DNA of 64,000 bases from Parazoarcus communis (GCF_003111665.1 NZ_CP022188.1:2542001-2606000), one strand, 5' to 3'. Positions 26,625 through 35,766 are shown, counted from the first letter of the stretch. The notes: generated by a model not told the origin, from the letters alone. Made by a program: numbers and translations.

Positions 26625-27261
26625 GAGGCTTGTCATTTTCGGGGCAGGAGGTCACGCAAAAGTCGTGGTGGACGCGATCGTGCAGCAGGGCGATTCCGTC
26701 GCGGGTGTTTTTGATGGTGATGCTGGGCGCCACGGTCAGGAATGGTTTGGATATACCGTACTCGGCGGTCTGGATGCGATGATTGATTTTGCTGCAAGTG
26801 AAGGCGTTGATGCGGTTGTCGTCGCGATTGGCGACAATCGAATCCGGTCAATGATGGGCGCTCGTATTGCCGAACGTGGTCTCCGCTTCGATTCTGTCGT
26901 GCACCCACGCGCCGTCGTATCTCCTTCGGCCCGGATCGGTGCAGGCTGCGTGGTGATGGCGGGGGCTGTTATCAACGCTGATGCGGTGATCGGAGAGCAC
27001 GCGATCATCAATACCTGCGCCTCGGTTGACCATGACTGCTGGGTCGCAGAGGGTGCCCATATCGGACCAGGAGCAAGGCTATGCGGCGGCGTCAAGGTCG
27101 GACGGCGAGTGTTGTTCGGTGCTGGCGCGGTCGCGATTCCAGGGTTTTCAGTCGGCGATGATGCGATTGTTCCGGCCGGGGGCGTCGTGAGGGGAGATGT
27201 CCCCGCGCGAACCAGTCACCCCGACAAGATCAGGTCGTCGCAAAGCAATGAAGGTGAGTGA
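26617..27261 (+). CDS. pglD: UDP-4-amino-sugar N-acetyltransferase, PglD type
   Basis: NeuD/PglD-family acyltransferase of 214 residues: N-terminal VIFGAGGHAKVVVDAI, then a hexapeptide helix from about residue 95 with NTCASVDHDCWVAEGAH holding the probable catalytic His. In the bacillosamine pathway it acetylates the C4 amine of UDP-4-amino-4,6-dideoxy-GlcNAc. GTG start overlapping pglC by eight bases. Same family as LegH (5366-5998) but clearly divergent, so each pathway has its own copy. Confidence 0.87.
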   Translation: MSRRLVIFGAGGHAKVVVDAIVQQGDSVAGVFDGDAGRHGQEWFGYTVLGGLDAMIDFAASEGVDAVVVAIGDNRIRSMMGARIAERGLRFDSVVHPRAVVSPSARIGAGCVVMAGAVINADAVIGEHAIINTCASVDHDCWVAEGAHIGPGARLCGGVKVGRRVLFGAGAVAIPGFSVGDDAIVPAGGVVRGDVPARTSHPDKIRSSQSNEGE

Positions 27262-27265
27262 GTCA

Positions 27266-28489
27266 ATGAGACGGTGTTCCGAGAAGGCCGGAGAGGGTGA
27301 TGGTGTCATCGAGTTCGCCCCGTGGCCGCATTTTTCCGAGGACGAGATCGCTGCGGTCGGCAAGGTTTTGCGCTCCGGGCAGGTGAACTACTGGACTGGA
27401 AACGAGGGGCGCCAGTTCGAGGACGAGTTCGCCCGATGGGCTGAGTGTCAGTATGCGGTTGCGCTGGCTAACGGTACTGTCGCTCTTGATCTTGCGCTCA
27501 AGGCGCTGGGTGTCGGGCCGGGTGATGAGGTCGTCGTGACCGCTCGTACTTTTCTGGCTTCGGTTTCCTGCATCATCACAGCAGGTGCGACGCCGGTTTT
27601 TGCCGATGTTGACCGTGACAGCCAGAACCTTACCGCCGATACGGTGCGAAGGGTGCTCACCGCTCGCACTCGAGCAGTCATCTGCGTGCATCTGGCAGGT
27701 TGGCCGTGTGACATGGACCCGATCATGGCCCTGGCTCGTGAGCATGACCTTGCCGTGATCGAAGACTGTGCCCAGGCTCACGGTGCCCGCTACAAGGGGC
27801 GCCCCGTTGGGAGCATCGGCCACATCGGTGCGTGGTCTTTCTGCCAAGACAAGATCATGACGACGGGTGGAGAAGGTGGCATGGTTACGACCAACGACCA
27901 TGATTTGTGGTCGCGGATGTGGTCTTACAAGGACCATGGAAAGTCCTGGGCCGCAGTCTACGAACGCGAACACGAACCCGGGTTTCGTTGGCTTCACGAG
28001 CAGTTCGGTACCAATTGGCGTATGACTGAAATGCAGGCGACAATCGGGCGGATTCAGTTGCGCAGGATGGCAGAGTGGTCGAGGCTGCGAAATTCTCATG
28101 CGCAAACGATCTGGAATTGCGCGAAGACAATTGACGGCCTCAGAGTGCCGGTGGCCCCGGAAGACTGTCGCCATGCGGCATACAAGTGCTATGTCTTTGT
28201 TGAGCCGGCTTGTCTTGGTGCTGGATGGGATCGTGACAGGGTGATCGCTGAGATCAATGCGCTTGGAGTGCCCTGTCTGGTCGGGTCCTGTCCCGAGGTC
28301 TATCTTGAGCGTGCCTTTGATGCTACCGGATGGCGGCCATCCGTCCGTTTGCCTGTTGCAAAGGAGTTGGGTGAAACGAGTTTGATGTTCCTTGTACATC
28401 CGACGCTTGATGAGGCCTCGGTCGAACATACCTGCAATGCGCTCCGATCTGTAATGCTGGCGGCTACCCACGAGGTCAGAATCGGCTGA
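27266..28489 (+). CDS. pglE: UDP-4-keto-sugar aminotransferase, PglE type
   Basis: DegT/DnrJ/EryC1 aminotransferase of 407 residues. The PLP lysine is in FCQDKIMTTGGEGGM near 195, and VIEDCAQAHGARYKG precedes it. FAPWPHFSEDEI and GNEGRQFEDEFA near the start are characteristic of PglE/LegC-type enzymes. Predicted to convert UDP-4-keto-6-deoxy-GlcNAc to the 4-amino sugar using glutamate. ATG 27266 follows AAGGTGA at 27251-27257; ATG 27248 is possible. It lies four bases after the pglD stop and 67 bases before pglF. Confidence 0.86.
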   Translation: MRRCSEKAGEGDGVIEFAPWPHFSEDEIAAVGKVLRSGQVNYWTGNEGRQFEDEFARWAECQYAVALANGTVALDLALKALGVGPGDEVVVTARTFLASVSCIITAGATPVFADVDRDSQNLTADTVRRVLTARTRAVICVHLAGWPCDMDPIMALAREHDLAVIEDCAQAHGARYKGRPVGSIGHIGAWSFCQDKIMTTGGEGGMVTTNDHDLWSRMWSYKDHGKSWAAVYEREHEPGFRWLHEQFGTNWRMTEMQATIGRIQLRRMAEWSRLRNSHAQTIWNCAKTIDGLRVPVAPEDCRHAAYKCYVFVEPACLGAGWDRDRVIAEINALGVPCLVGSCPEVYLERAFDATGWRPSVRLPVAKELGETSLMFLVHPTLDEASVEHTCNALRSVMLAATHEVRIG

Positions 28490-28556
28490 CGCCGAAAAGA
28501 GGCGTAATCCTTTCCTGCCCTGAATAGAAAGTGTTAAAGCCGTTGCCGGAGGGTGC

Positions 28557-30470
28557 TTGTCAATCTCAGGCCGGTTCGCTCATAAAAATATGATTCGATT
28601 CTTGCGCTCTGCGCTCGTTTTTCTCTTCGACCTGTTTGCTGTCGCCATTGCGTGGTGCGGCGGCCTGCTGCTGCGGTTCAATTTCGATCTCCCTTCCGAG
28701 TATGTCAGATTGGCCTTCCTCGGTTTGGGCGGCTTGCTTGTCGTACACGCTGTGGCTTGCCGCTGGGCCGGACTTTATCGCGGCATGTGGGTATTTGCCA
28801 GCCTTCCCGACTTGAAGCGTGTTCTGAAGGCGGTCGCGGTCTCTGGCGTGGCCCTGGTAATGTGGGTTGCGCTGGACAGGGGGCCTACCGCGATTCCCCG
28901 ATCAATGATCGTTCTTTATCCGGTGTTGCTGCTCCTTGTGATGGGTGGGGGGCGTGCGGCATGGCGGATGTGGAAGGAGCATCGGCTGTATGGTGGATTG
29001 ATAGCGCAAGGTAAGCCCGTAGTCATCGTCGGTGCAGGGCGCGGTGGCGCCATGTTGATGCGTGAACTCGAACGCAGTCCGGACTGGCGTGTGGTGGCTC
29101 TGGTCGACGACGATTCGGGTAAATGGGGTATGGAGTTGTTCGGTATACCCATCGTGGGCGGATTGGGTGCGCTGCCCGAGGTGTTGCGCGAATTCAAGGC
29201 CAGTCATGTGATTCTTGCAATGCCCTCAGCTGCGACTGAAACGCTGCGGCGGGCAACGGATATCGGCGTGCGTGCCGGCGCGCATGTATTCACCGTTCCG
29301 GGACTCGAAGAGCTTATGAATGGCCGCGTCTCGATCAGCGCTATGCGGCCGGTCGAAATCGAGGATTTGCTCGGACGTGAGCCGGTCAATATCGATACCG
29401 AGAATGTTCAGGCAATGCTTGCGGGCCGGACCGTCCTTGTCACAGGGGCCGGGGGTTCCATCGGGAGCGAATTGTGCAGGCAACTCTCCCGGTTCGAGCC
29501 AGGCACGCTGGTCCTTCTGGAGTCGAGTGAATTTGCCCTTTATTCGGTGGAACAGTGGTTTGCCAGGAACCGTCCCGATGTGCGGGTTGTGTCCCTGGCT
29601 GGAGACGTAAAGGATAGCGTCCGTCTGGACGAGGTGTTTGCGGTTTGGGCTCCACAGATTGTGTTCCATGCGGCGGCCTATAAACATGTTCCGTTGATGG
29701 AGGTGGGTAACGCATGGCAGGCGGTGCGCAATAATGTCCTGGGGACCCTGCAGGTCGCTGTACATGCCGAGCGCTATAAAGCCGAGCGTTTTGTCTTTAT
29801 CTCCACGGATAAGGCCGTAAATCCGACCAACGTCATGGGGGCAACGAAGCGATTGGCTGAGATGGTGTGCGAGGCATTGCACAGTTTTGGCACGAAAGCG
29901 ACGCAATTCGAGATTGTCCGGTTTGGAAATGTCCTCGGCAGCACAGGGAGCGTCATTCCGAAGTTTGCCGAACAGATCGCTCATGGAGGGCCTGTGACGG
30001 TGACTCACCCGGAGATCAACCGCTACTTCATGTCTATTCCGGAGGCGGCGCAGTTGGTGTTGCAGGCTTCGGCAATGGGGCATGGAGGCGAGGTATTCGT
30101 GCTCGATATGGGTGAGCCAGTCAAGATTGTCGACCTCGCGCGCAATATGATTCGATTGTCTGGCTACTCGGATGAAGAGATTCGGATCGAATTTACCGGT
30201 CTCCGGCCTGGTGAGAAGCTGTATGAAGAGTTGCTTGCCGATGCTGAGGCAACGAGGGAAACGCCTCACCCGAAACTGAGAATTGCGCGATCCAGGTCGG
30301 TTCCGGAAGGGTTCCTGAACGAACTTCAGGGCTGGCTGGGGCAGCCTGGTCCCGTCTCTGACGACGCTGTTCGGGCAGGGCTGAAGCGCTGGGTGCCGGA
30401 ATATGTGCCGGCAAGTCATGGCGTGACGAGTGCCGCGTCGGAAGAGACGCAGGTGCGTGAGCAGGTATAA
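28557..30470 (+). CDS. pglF: UDP-GlcNAc 4,6-dehydratase, PglF/WbpM/CapD type
   Basis: Membrane-bound dehydratase of 637 residues that makes UDP-2-acetamido-2,6-dideoxy-4-keto-hexose, first step of bacillosamine synthesis. Four hydrophobic segments (about 15-130) are followed by a Rossmann domain (VVIVGAGRGGAMLMREL near 160) and the SDR domain with VTGAGGSIGSELCRQL near 295. In the active site, FISTDKAVNPTNVMGATKR has Met in place of the SDR Tyr, normal for this family. Start TTG 28557 is preferred because GGAGGG lies four bases upstream; ATG 28590 is an alternative. Last gene of the continuous glycan locus. Confidence 0.9.
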   Translation: MSISGRFAHKNMIRFLRSALVFLFDLFAVAIAWCGGLLLRFNFDLPSEYVRLAFLGLGGLLVVHAVACRWAGLYRGMWVFASLPDLKRVLKAVAVSGVALVMWVALDRGPTAIPRSMIVLYPVLLLLVMGGGRAAWRMWKEHRLYGGLIAQGKPVVIVGAGRGGAMLMRELERSPDWRVVALVDDDSGKWGMELFGIPIVGGLGALPEVLREFKASHVILAMPSAATETLRRATDIGVRAGAHVFTVPGLEELMNGRVSISAMRPVEIEDLLGREPVNIDTENVQAMLAGRTVLVTGAGGSIGSELCRQLSRFEPGTLVLLESSEFALYSVEQWFARNRPDVRVVSLAGDVKDSVRLDEVFAVWAPQIVFHAAAYKHVPLMEVGNAWQAVRNNVLGTLQVAVHAERYKAERFVFISTDKAVNPTNVMGATKRLAEMVCEALHSFGTKATQFEIVRFGNVLGSTGSVIPKFAEQIAHGGPVTVTHPEINRYFMSIPEAAQLVLQASAMGHGGEVFVLDMGEPVKIVDLARNMIRLSGYSDEEIRIEFTGLRPGEKLYEELLADAEATRETPHPKLRIARSRSVPEGFLNELQGWLGQPGPVSDDAVRAGLKRWVPEYVPASHGVTSAASEETQVREQV

Positions 30471-30530
30471 TCCGGCGCTTCTGATCGGCCCCTTGCTTCG
30501 AGGCCTTTCTCCGTATTCGAGGTTCTATAC

Positions 30531-32267
30531 GTGGCGCTTACCATTCTCGGCCTTTCCGGCTCCCTGACGCACGACCCTTCCGCGGCGCTTTACATCGACG
30601 GCAAGCTTATCGCTGCCGCGGAAGAAGAGCGCTTTGTCCGCGACAAGCATGCCAAGAACCGCATGCCCTACGAGGCTGCGAAGTTCTGTCTCGAATTTGC
30701 CGGGCTCAAGCCGGCGGACGTGCAGGTGGTGGCGATTCCGTTTGCGCCGATCAGCATCACCGAGAAGGCGCGCTGGCATTATGCCAAGCGTTACTGGTAT
30801 GCGCCGGATCGCGGTCTTGATGCGATCCTGATGGGCAACCGCCGCTACTACCGTTACAAGCGGCGCATCGAATGGACCTTGCTGCAGCTTGGCTTCGATC
30901 TGAAAAAGGTCGAGATCGTGCCGGTGGAGCACCACCTTTCGCATGCGTCGAGTGCCTATCACTGCTCGGGCTTCACCGAGAAGACGGCGATCATGGGGAT
31001 CGACGGCAAGGGCGAGTACGCCACGACCTTCTTCGGTTACGGCGAGAACGGCAAGATTCACAAGATCAAGGAATTCTACGATCCCGATTCGCTCGGCGGG
31101 CTGTACGGTGCGATCACCGAATATCTTGGTTTCGAGATGCTCGATGGTGAGTACAAGGTCATGGGCATGGCGCCCTATGGTGATCCGGACAAGTACGATT
31201 TTTCGCGCTTGGCGAAGTTCGAGAACGGCGAACTGGTCATCAATACCGACTACGCGAACGTGATCGGCTTCCGGCGCTACAAGGAAAAGGGCAAAGGCTA
31301 CTACTTCTCGCCCAAGCTGATCGACTGGCTTGGCCCGATGCGCGCGGGCGATGTGGCGGACGAGCCCTACATCCATTACGCGGCGAGCATGCAGAAGCTG
31401 TTCGAGGATCTGTCGCTGCAGATGATGGACTACTACCTGGGCGACATCCTGCGCGAAACCGGAAAGCTGGCGTTTGCCGGCGGCGGCGCGCTCAACGTCA
31501 AGCTCAACCAGAAGATCATCGCGCGCCCCGAGGTGAAGGAACTCTTCGTGCAGCCGGCGTCAGGCGACTCGGGAACGGCCGTGGGTGCGGCGTCCTATGT
31601 GTCCGCTGCGCGCGGCGTGCCGGTGGAGAAGATGGAGCATGTCTATCTCGGACCGTCCTACTCCAATCAAGATGTGATCGCGGCCTGCGCCCGCCACCCT
31701 TCCAAACCGGAGTGGGTGCAGATCGATGACGTGCCGCAGCGTATCGCGCAGATTCTTGTCGACGGCAATCCGGTGGCCTGGTTTCAGGGGCGCATGGAGT
31801 TCGGGCCGCGGGCGCTTGGCGGGCGCTCCATTCTGGGGTGCCCGAGTGCCGAGGGCGTGGCGGATCGCATCAACGAGCAGATCAAGTTCCGCGAGCGCTG
31901 GCGCCCGTTCTGCCCGAGCATGATCGACACGGTCGGGCCGCAGATGCTGCAGACGGATCACCCCGCGCCGTTCATGACCTTCACCTTCGAAGTGTCCGAG
32001 GAATGGAAGTCGCGCGTGCCCGAGGTCGTGCACGAAGACGGTACCTCGCGGGCGCAGGTGCTCAGGCGCGAGTTCAATCCGCGATATTACGATCTGATGC
32101 TCGAACTCGAGAAGCTCACCGGGAACGGTGTGGCACTGAACACTTCACTCAACCGTCGCGGCGAGCCAATGATCTGCTCGCCGACCGATGCGCTGAACAT
32201 GTTCTTCGGTTCGGATCTCGAGTATCTGATCATGGAAGACGTGCTGGTGGTGAAGAAGGGCGTCTGA
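30531..32267 (+). CDS. NodU/CmcH-family O-carbamoyltransferase
   Basis: A 578-residue protein with the two-domain architecture of the family: an N-terminal Kae1-like ATP/carbamoyladenylate domain starting LGLSGSLTHDPSAALYIDG, with VEHHLSHASSAYH near 138, and a C-terminal YrdC-like carbamoyltransferase domain with GRMEFGPRALGGRSIL near 420 and ALNTSLNRRGEPM near 545. Members carbamoylate sugar or antibiotic hydroxyls with carbamoyl phosphate and ATP. Placed 60 bases after pglF, it could modify the glycan, but its codon use is GC-richer than the glycan genes, so it may be an older resident. GTG start. Confidence 0.85.
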   Translation: MALTILGLSGSLTHDPSAALYIDGKLIAAAEEERFVRDKHAKNRMPYEAAKFCLEFAGLKPADVQVVAIPFAPISITEKARWHYAKRYWYAPDRGLDAILMGNRRYYRYKRRIEWTLLQLGFDLKKVEIVPVEHHLSHASSAYHCSGFTEKTAIMGIDGKGEYATTFFGYGENGKIHKIKEFYDPDSLGGLYGAITEYLGFEMLDGEYKVMGMAPYGDPDKYDFSRLAKFENGELVINTDYANVIGFRRYKEKGKGYYFSPKLIDWLGPMRAGDVADEPYIHYAASMQKLFEDLSLQMMDYYLGDILRETGKLAFAGGGALNVKLNQKIIARPEVKELFVQPASGDSGTAVGAASYVSAARGVPVEKMEHVYLGPSYSNQDVIAACARHPSKPEWVQIDDVPQRIAQILVDGNPVAWFQGRMEFGPRALGGRSILGCPSAEGVADRINEQIKFRERWRPFCPSMIDTVGPQMLQTDHPAPFMTFTFEVSEEWKSRVPEVVHEDGTSRAQVLRREFNPRYYDLMLELEKLTGNGVALNTSLNRRGEPMICSPTDALNMFFGSDLEYLIMEDVLVVKKGV

Positions 32268-32295
32268 GCCGGCTTTGCCCTTTACCCTGGCGGGG

Positions 32296-32323
32296 AGGCT
32301 GCGCCGTGATGGCGCAGTCTTCT
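32296..32323 (+). terminator. hairpin terminator after the carbamoyltransferase
   Basis: Stem AGGCTGCGCC / GGCGCAGTCT (one G-T pair) with loop GTGAT, followed by a short pyrimidine stretch. It lies between convergent genes, so it may stop both. Confidence 0.5.
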
Positions 32324-32339
32324 GCCGGGCAGATGCTCT

Positions 32340-32675
32340 TCAGACGCCCCAGACGACCGGCACTTTTTCCTTCTGTGCCTGCTGCAGCATGTCGAGCAGC
32401 GGCCATGCGCGCTGGGCGAGGCTGACGGGCGCTGCCATGCCGGTGCGGCCTTCCTCGCGGTCGGCTGCTTCTTCCGCTTCGGTGCGCTCAGTTTGACGGG
32501 CGCGATCCTCTTCGATCGCAGCCTGCAGGCTCGCGATGGCTGCGGGCAACTGCTCCACGGTGACGATGCCCTTGGCGTCCGCGGAGTCCTTGCCCATCGC
32601 CGCGATGACTTGCTTGCCGGCGTCGCCAAGCATGATGACATCGGCGCTGGCGTCGGATTTGAAGATGATCAGCAT
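32340..32675 (-). CDS. DUF1840 family protein
   Basis: Acidic cytoplasmic protein of 111 residues beginning MLIIFKSDASADVIMLGD, the conserved start of the betaproteobacterial DUF1840 family. The remainder is helical with a central charged E/R/A-rich segment (EEDRARQTERTEAEEAADRE) and ends QQAQKEKVPVVWGV. Function is unknown. GAGGAG on the minus strand just upstream supports the start at 32675. It is 11 bases downstream of hpt in the same direction, so probably co-transcribed. Confidence 0.85.
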   Translation of the reverse strand: MLIIFKSDASADVIMLGDAGKQVIAAMGKDSADAKGIVTVEQLPAAIASLQAAIEEDRARQTERTEAEEAADREEGRTGMAAPVSLAQRAWPLLDMLQQAQKEKVPVVWGV

Positions 32676-32686
32676 GGTGTCGCTCC

Positions 32687-33238
32687 TCAGAGTCCCTTCA
32701 CGGCGTAGATGCCCGGGGCATTGCGCCAGTATCCCTTGTAATCCATTCCGCATCCGAACAGGAAGCGGTCGGCGATGTCGAGGCCGCTGAAGTCGGCGCG
32801 CATGCCGGGATAGGCCTTGCGGTCGTGTTCCTTGTGCACCAGCACGGCCGACAGCACCTCGCTTGCGCCTTCGGCCTTGAGGTATTCGATGATGGCGTTG
32901 AGCGTATGGCCTTCGTCGAGTATGTCGTCGAGGACGAGTACCGTTCGGTTGCGCAGGTCCTGCGTCGGGCGCACGCGCCAGTCGAGCAGGGTGCCCTGCG
33001 TGGCATGTCCGTAGCGGGTCGCATGAAGGTAGGCAACTTCGAGCGGGAAGGGCAGGCGCGTCAGGATGCGCCCGGCCAGGATCAGGCCGCCATTCATGAC
33101 GGTGTAGACCAGCGGGTTGCGGTCGGCGAGCCTTGCCGTGATCTCGGATGCCATGCGATCGAGTGCGCCTTCGACCGCCTCCTCATTGGCCAGACAGTCG
33201 GCTTCCTCACGGGCGCGTCGGATTTCATCCATGTTCAT
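32687..33238 (-). CDS. hpt: hypoxanthine-guanine phosphoribosyltransferase
   Basis: Purine-salvage PRTase of 183 residues, converting hypoxanthine/guanine and PRPP to IMP/GMP. The PRPP-binding motif VLVLDDILDEGHT is near 100, and MNGGLILAGRIL near 50 is the preceding loop. The C-terminus ADRFLFGCGMDYKGYWRN carries the base-recognition residues. It is divergent from upp with about 140 bases between starts, forming a base-salvage cluster with upp and the uracil permease. Confidence 0.9.
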   Translation of the reverse strand: MNMDEIRRAREEADCLANEEAVEGALDRMASEITARLADRNPLVYTVMNGGLILAGRILTRLPFPLEVAYLHATRYGHATQGTLLDWRVRPTQDLRNRTVLVLDDILDEGHTLNAIIEYLKAEGASEVLSAVLVHKEHDRKAYPGMRADFSGLDIADRFLFGCGMDYKGYWRNAPGIYAVKGL

Positions 33239-33377
33239 GGCGGTCTGCTTCTCTCTTGTTTGTGATGGCCGCGGGCGGCAATAGCAGGGGATTTTATCGC
33301 ACTGGGGCCGCATCGCCCGACTGATGGACAAACTTGAAGGTAAACTGTCGCCTACTCCCTTCGTCTCAGGATTCTTC

Positions 33378-34010
33378 ATGCCCGTCCACCAGATCAATCA
33401 CCCCCTGGTCCGCCACAAGATCGGACTGATGCGGGAAGGTGACATCAGCACCAAGAAGTTTCGCGAACTCACGGCCGAACTGGCCCGATTGCTTGCCTAC
33501 GAGGCGTGCAAGGACTTTCCGCTCGAATCGGTGACCATCGATGGCTGGGCCGGGCCGGTGGAAGTCGAGCAGATCAAGGGCAAGAAGGTGACGGTCGTGC
33601 CCATCCTGCGTGCAGGGCTGGGGATGCTCGATGGGGTGCTGGACATGATCCCCAGCGCAAAGGTCAGCGTCGTAGGGATCGCACGTAATGAGGAAACCCT
33701 GCAGCCGGCGCCGTACTTCGAGAAATTCGTCGGACATCTCGGCGAACGCATGTCCCTGATCATCGATCCGATGCTCGCCACCGGTGGGTCGCTTGCGGCG
33801 ACCGTGGACATGCTCAAGCGCAACGGTTGTGGCCAGGTGCGTGCTTTGGTGCTGGTGGCCGCGCCCGAGGGCATTGCGCTGATGCAGGAGCGTCATCCAG
33901 ACGTCGAGATCTATACCGCAAGCATCGACAGTCACCTCAATGAGCACGGATACATCATTCCGGGACTTGGTGACGCGGGCGACAAGATCTTCGGTACCAA
34001 GCACAACTGA
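33378..34010 (+). CDS. upp: uracil phosphoribosyltransferase
   Basis: Converts uracil and PRPP to UMP. The 210-residue protein begins [19 protein letters not shown], the typical family N-terminus, which fixes the start at 33378 rather than further upstream. The PRPP loop is [13 protein letters not shown] near 130; the uracil-binding C-terminus is [16 protein letters not shown]. Followed by the uracil permease gene in the same orientation, so uptake and use of uracil are linked. Confidence 0.95.
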   Translation: MPVHQINHPLVRHKIGLMREGDISTKKFRELTAELARLLAYEACKDFPLESVTIDGWAGPVEVEQIKGKKVTVVPILRAGLGMLDGVLDMIPSAKVSVVGIARNEETLQPAPYFEKFVGHLGERMSLIIDPMLATGGSLAATVDMLKRNGCGQVRALVLVAAPEGIALMQERHPDVEIYTASIDSHLNEHGYIIPGLGDAGDKIFGTKHN

Positions 34011-34129
34011 TCAGGCGCATTGTCCGCAGCCATGCCGGCGTCAGACCGGCGCTGTGTGACGATGTCGCGGCAAATACTAAGGTAGTGACCGCAGCCGGTC
34101 TGCATGGCCGGCGCGCAAGGAGAATGGTA

Positions 34130-35377
34130 ATGCGTGAAGTTCCCATCGAGTCTGCTGACCCATTGTGGCGGCAGGCGGTTTCTGGTGCCCAGATTCTTTT
34201 CGTGGCGTTTGGTGCGCTGGTGCTGGTGCCGCTGCTGACCGGCCTCAACCCCAGCATGGCGCTGCTTGGTGCGGGTGTCGGGACGCTCCTGTTTCAGTTC
34301 GTCACCGGGCGGCAGGTGCCGATTTTCCTGGGCTCCAGCTTCGCCTTCATCGCGCCGATCATCTACAGCATGCAGACCTGGGGTCTGCCCGCCACCATGG
34401 GTGCGCTGGCCTGCGTGTCGCTGGTGTATTTCGTTTTTTCCGGGCTGGTGTGGCGGCACGGGGCAGAGATCGTGCATCGATTCATGCCGCCGGTGGTGAT
34501 CGGTCCGATCATCATGATCATCGGCCTGTCGCTTGCTGCTGTCGCGGTGAACATGGCGATGGGGCGGACGGGAGACGGCAAGGTCGAGCTGGTGCCTTAT
34601 GGCACGGCGATGATCGTCGCGATGGTCTCCTTCGGGGCGACCGTGGTCGCTGCCGTTTTCGGACGGGGCTTCCTGCGTCTGGTGCCGATTCTGATCGGTG
34701 TTGGCACAGGTTATGTGCTGGCTGCCGTGCTGGGGCTGGTCGATTTCGGCAAGATCGCCGCTGCGCCGTGGGTGGCCATGCCCGACTTTGTGGCGCCGAC
34801 CTTCGAATGGGCTGCGATACTGTTCATGATCCCGGTCGCGTTGGCGCCTGCGATCGAACACGTCGGGGACGTGGTTGCGATTGGGGGCGTGACGGGCAAG
34901 GACTACACCGACAAGCCGGGCCTGCATCGCACCCTCGCCGGTGATGGCCTCGGTGTGCTGTTTGCCGGTCTGATTGGTGGGCCGCCGGTGACGACCTATT
35001 CGGAGGTGACGGGCGCAGTTACGCTGACCAGGAGCTTCAACCCCAAGGTGATGACCTGGGCTGCGGTGTTCGCGATCGTGATGGCCTTTTTCGGAAAGTT
35101 CAACGCCTTGCTGCAGTCGATCCCCGTCCCGGTGATGGGGGGCATCATGATGCTGCTGTTTGGCTCGGTTGCCAGTATCGGCCTCAAGACCCTGATCGCC
35201 GACCGCACCAACCTCGACGAGCCGCGCAATCTCGTGATCGTTTCCGCCGTGCTGGTGTTCGGTATTGGCGGACTGGCGCTCAATCTGGATGGGTTCAGCC
35301 TGCAGGGCGTGAGCCTGTGCGGCGTCGCCGCGATCCTGCTCAACCTGCTGCTGCCCAAAAACCGCAAGCAGCCTTGA
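34130..35377 (+). CDS. uraA: uracil/xanthine permease (NCS2 family)
   Basis: Inner-membrane nucleobase transporter of 415 residues with about 14 hydrophobic segments. Family marks: FLGSSFAFIAPI near 82, the PVALAPAIEHVGDVVAIG segment near 245 with the conserved Glu, and GGPPVTTYSEVTGAV near 283. Adjacent upp argues for uracil as substrate. ATG 34130 has AAGGAG seven bases upstream (34117-34122); ATG 34124 lies too close to it. Confidence 0.9.
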   Translation: MREVPIESADPLWRQAVSGAQILFVAFGALVLVPLLTGLNPSMALLGAGVGTLLFQFVTGRQVPIFLGSSFAFIAPIIYSMQTWGLPATMGALACVSLVYFVFSGLVWRHGAEIVHRFMPPVVIGPIIMIIGLSLAAVAVNMAMGRTGDGKVELVPYGTAMIVAMVSFGATVVAAVFGRGFLRLVPILIGVGTGYVLAAVLGLVDFGKIAAAPWVAMPDFVAPTFEWAAILFMIPVALAPAIEHVGDVVAIGGVTGKDYTDKPGLHRTLAGDGLGVLFAGLIGGPPVTTYSEVTGAVTLTRSFNPKVMTWAAVFAIVMAFFGKFNALLQSIPVPVMGGIMMLLFGSVASIGLKTLIADRTNLDEPRNLVIVSAVLVFGIGGLALNLDGFSLQGVSLCGVAAILLNLLLPKNRKQP

Positions 35378-35400
35378 TCTTGCCGAGAGCGGCGGCCGTG

Positions 35401-35766
35401 TCAGGCGCGGCTGCCAGCGAACCGGCGCAGCACGCGTTCGAGCAGGCGACGTACCAGCGGAAGTGCAAGCAGGCTGACCCGTGCGCCGGGTCCGCCCTGC
35501 ATGCGCCGGTACATCAGCCAGCCGATTCCCACGCGCTTGGCCAGTCGCAGGGCCTGTCGTGGCCTGGTCGCGATCAGCAGCAGCGCTGCGCCGGACAGGA
35601 TCGGCGCCTGTTTGCGCGCCCAGTCCACCCCGTCGCGTAGTTCGTCGACGGTATCAAGTATGGATTCGACGCCTTCGAGATGTCGCACCATATCGTCGCG
35701 CTGGTGCTCTGCATTGATCTGCAGGCGTTGCTTGCGCAGCGCAAACTCGATCAGCCGTGGGTTCAT
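35401..35766 (-). CDS. YqjK-like small protein
   Basis: A 121-residue basic protein, third in a row after YqjD/ElaB-like and YqjE-like genes, an arrangement matching the E. coli yqjDEK order. An N-terminal helix (IEFALRKQRLQINAEHQR) is followed by a hydrophobic stretch APILSGAALLLIATRP near 75 and a positively charged C-terminus. Function of YqjK proteins is unknown. Its start overlaps the upstream gene's stop (ATGA). Confidence 0.75.
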   Translation of the reverse strand: MNPRLIEFALRKQRLQINAEHQRDDMVRHLEGVESILDTVDELRDGVDWARKQAPILSGAALLLIATRPRQALRLAKRVGIGWLMYRRMQGGPGARVSLLALPLVRRLLERVLRRFAGSRA

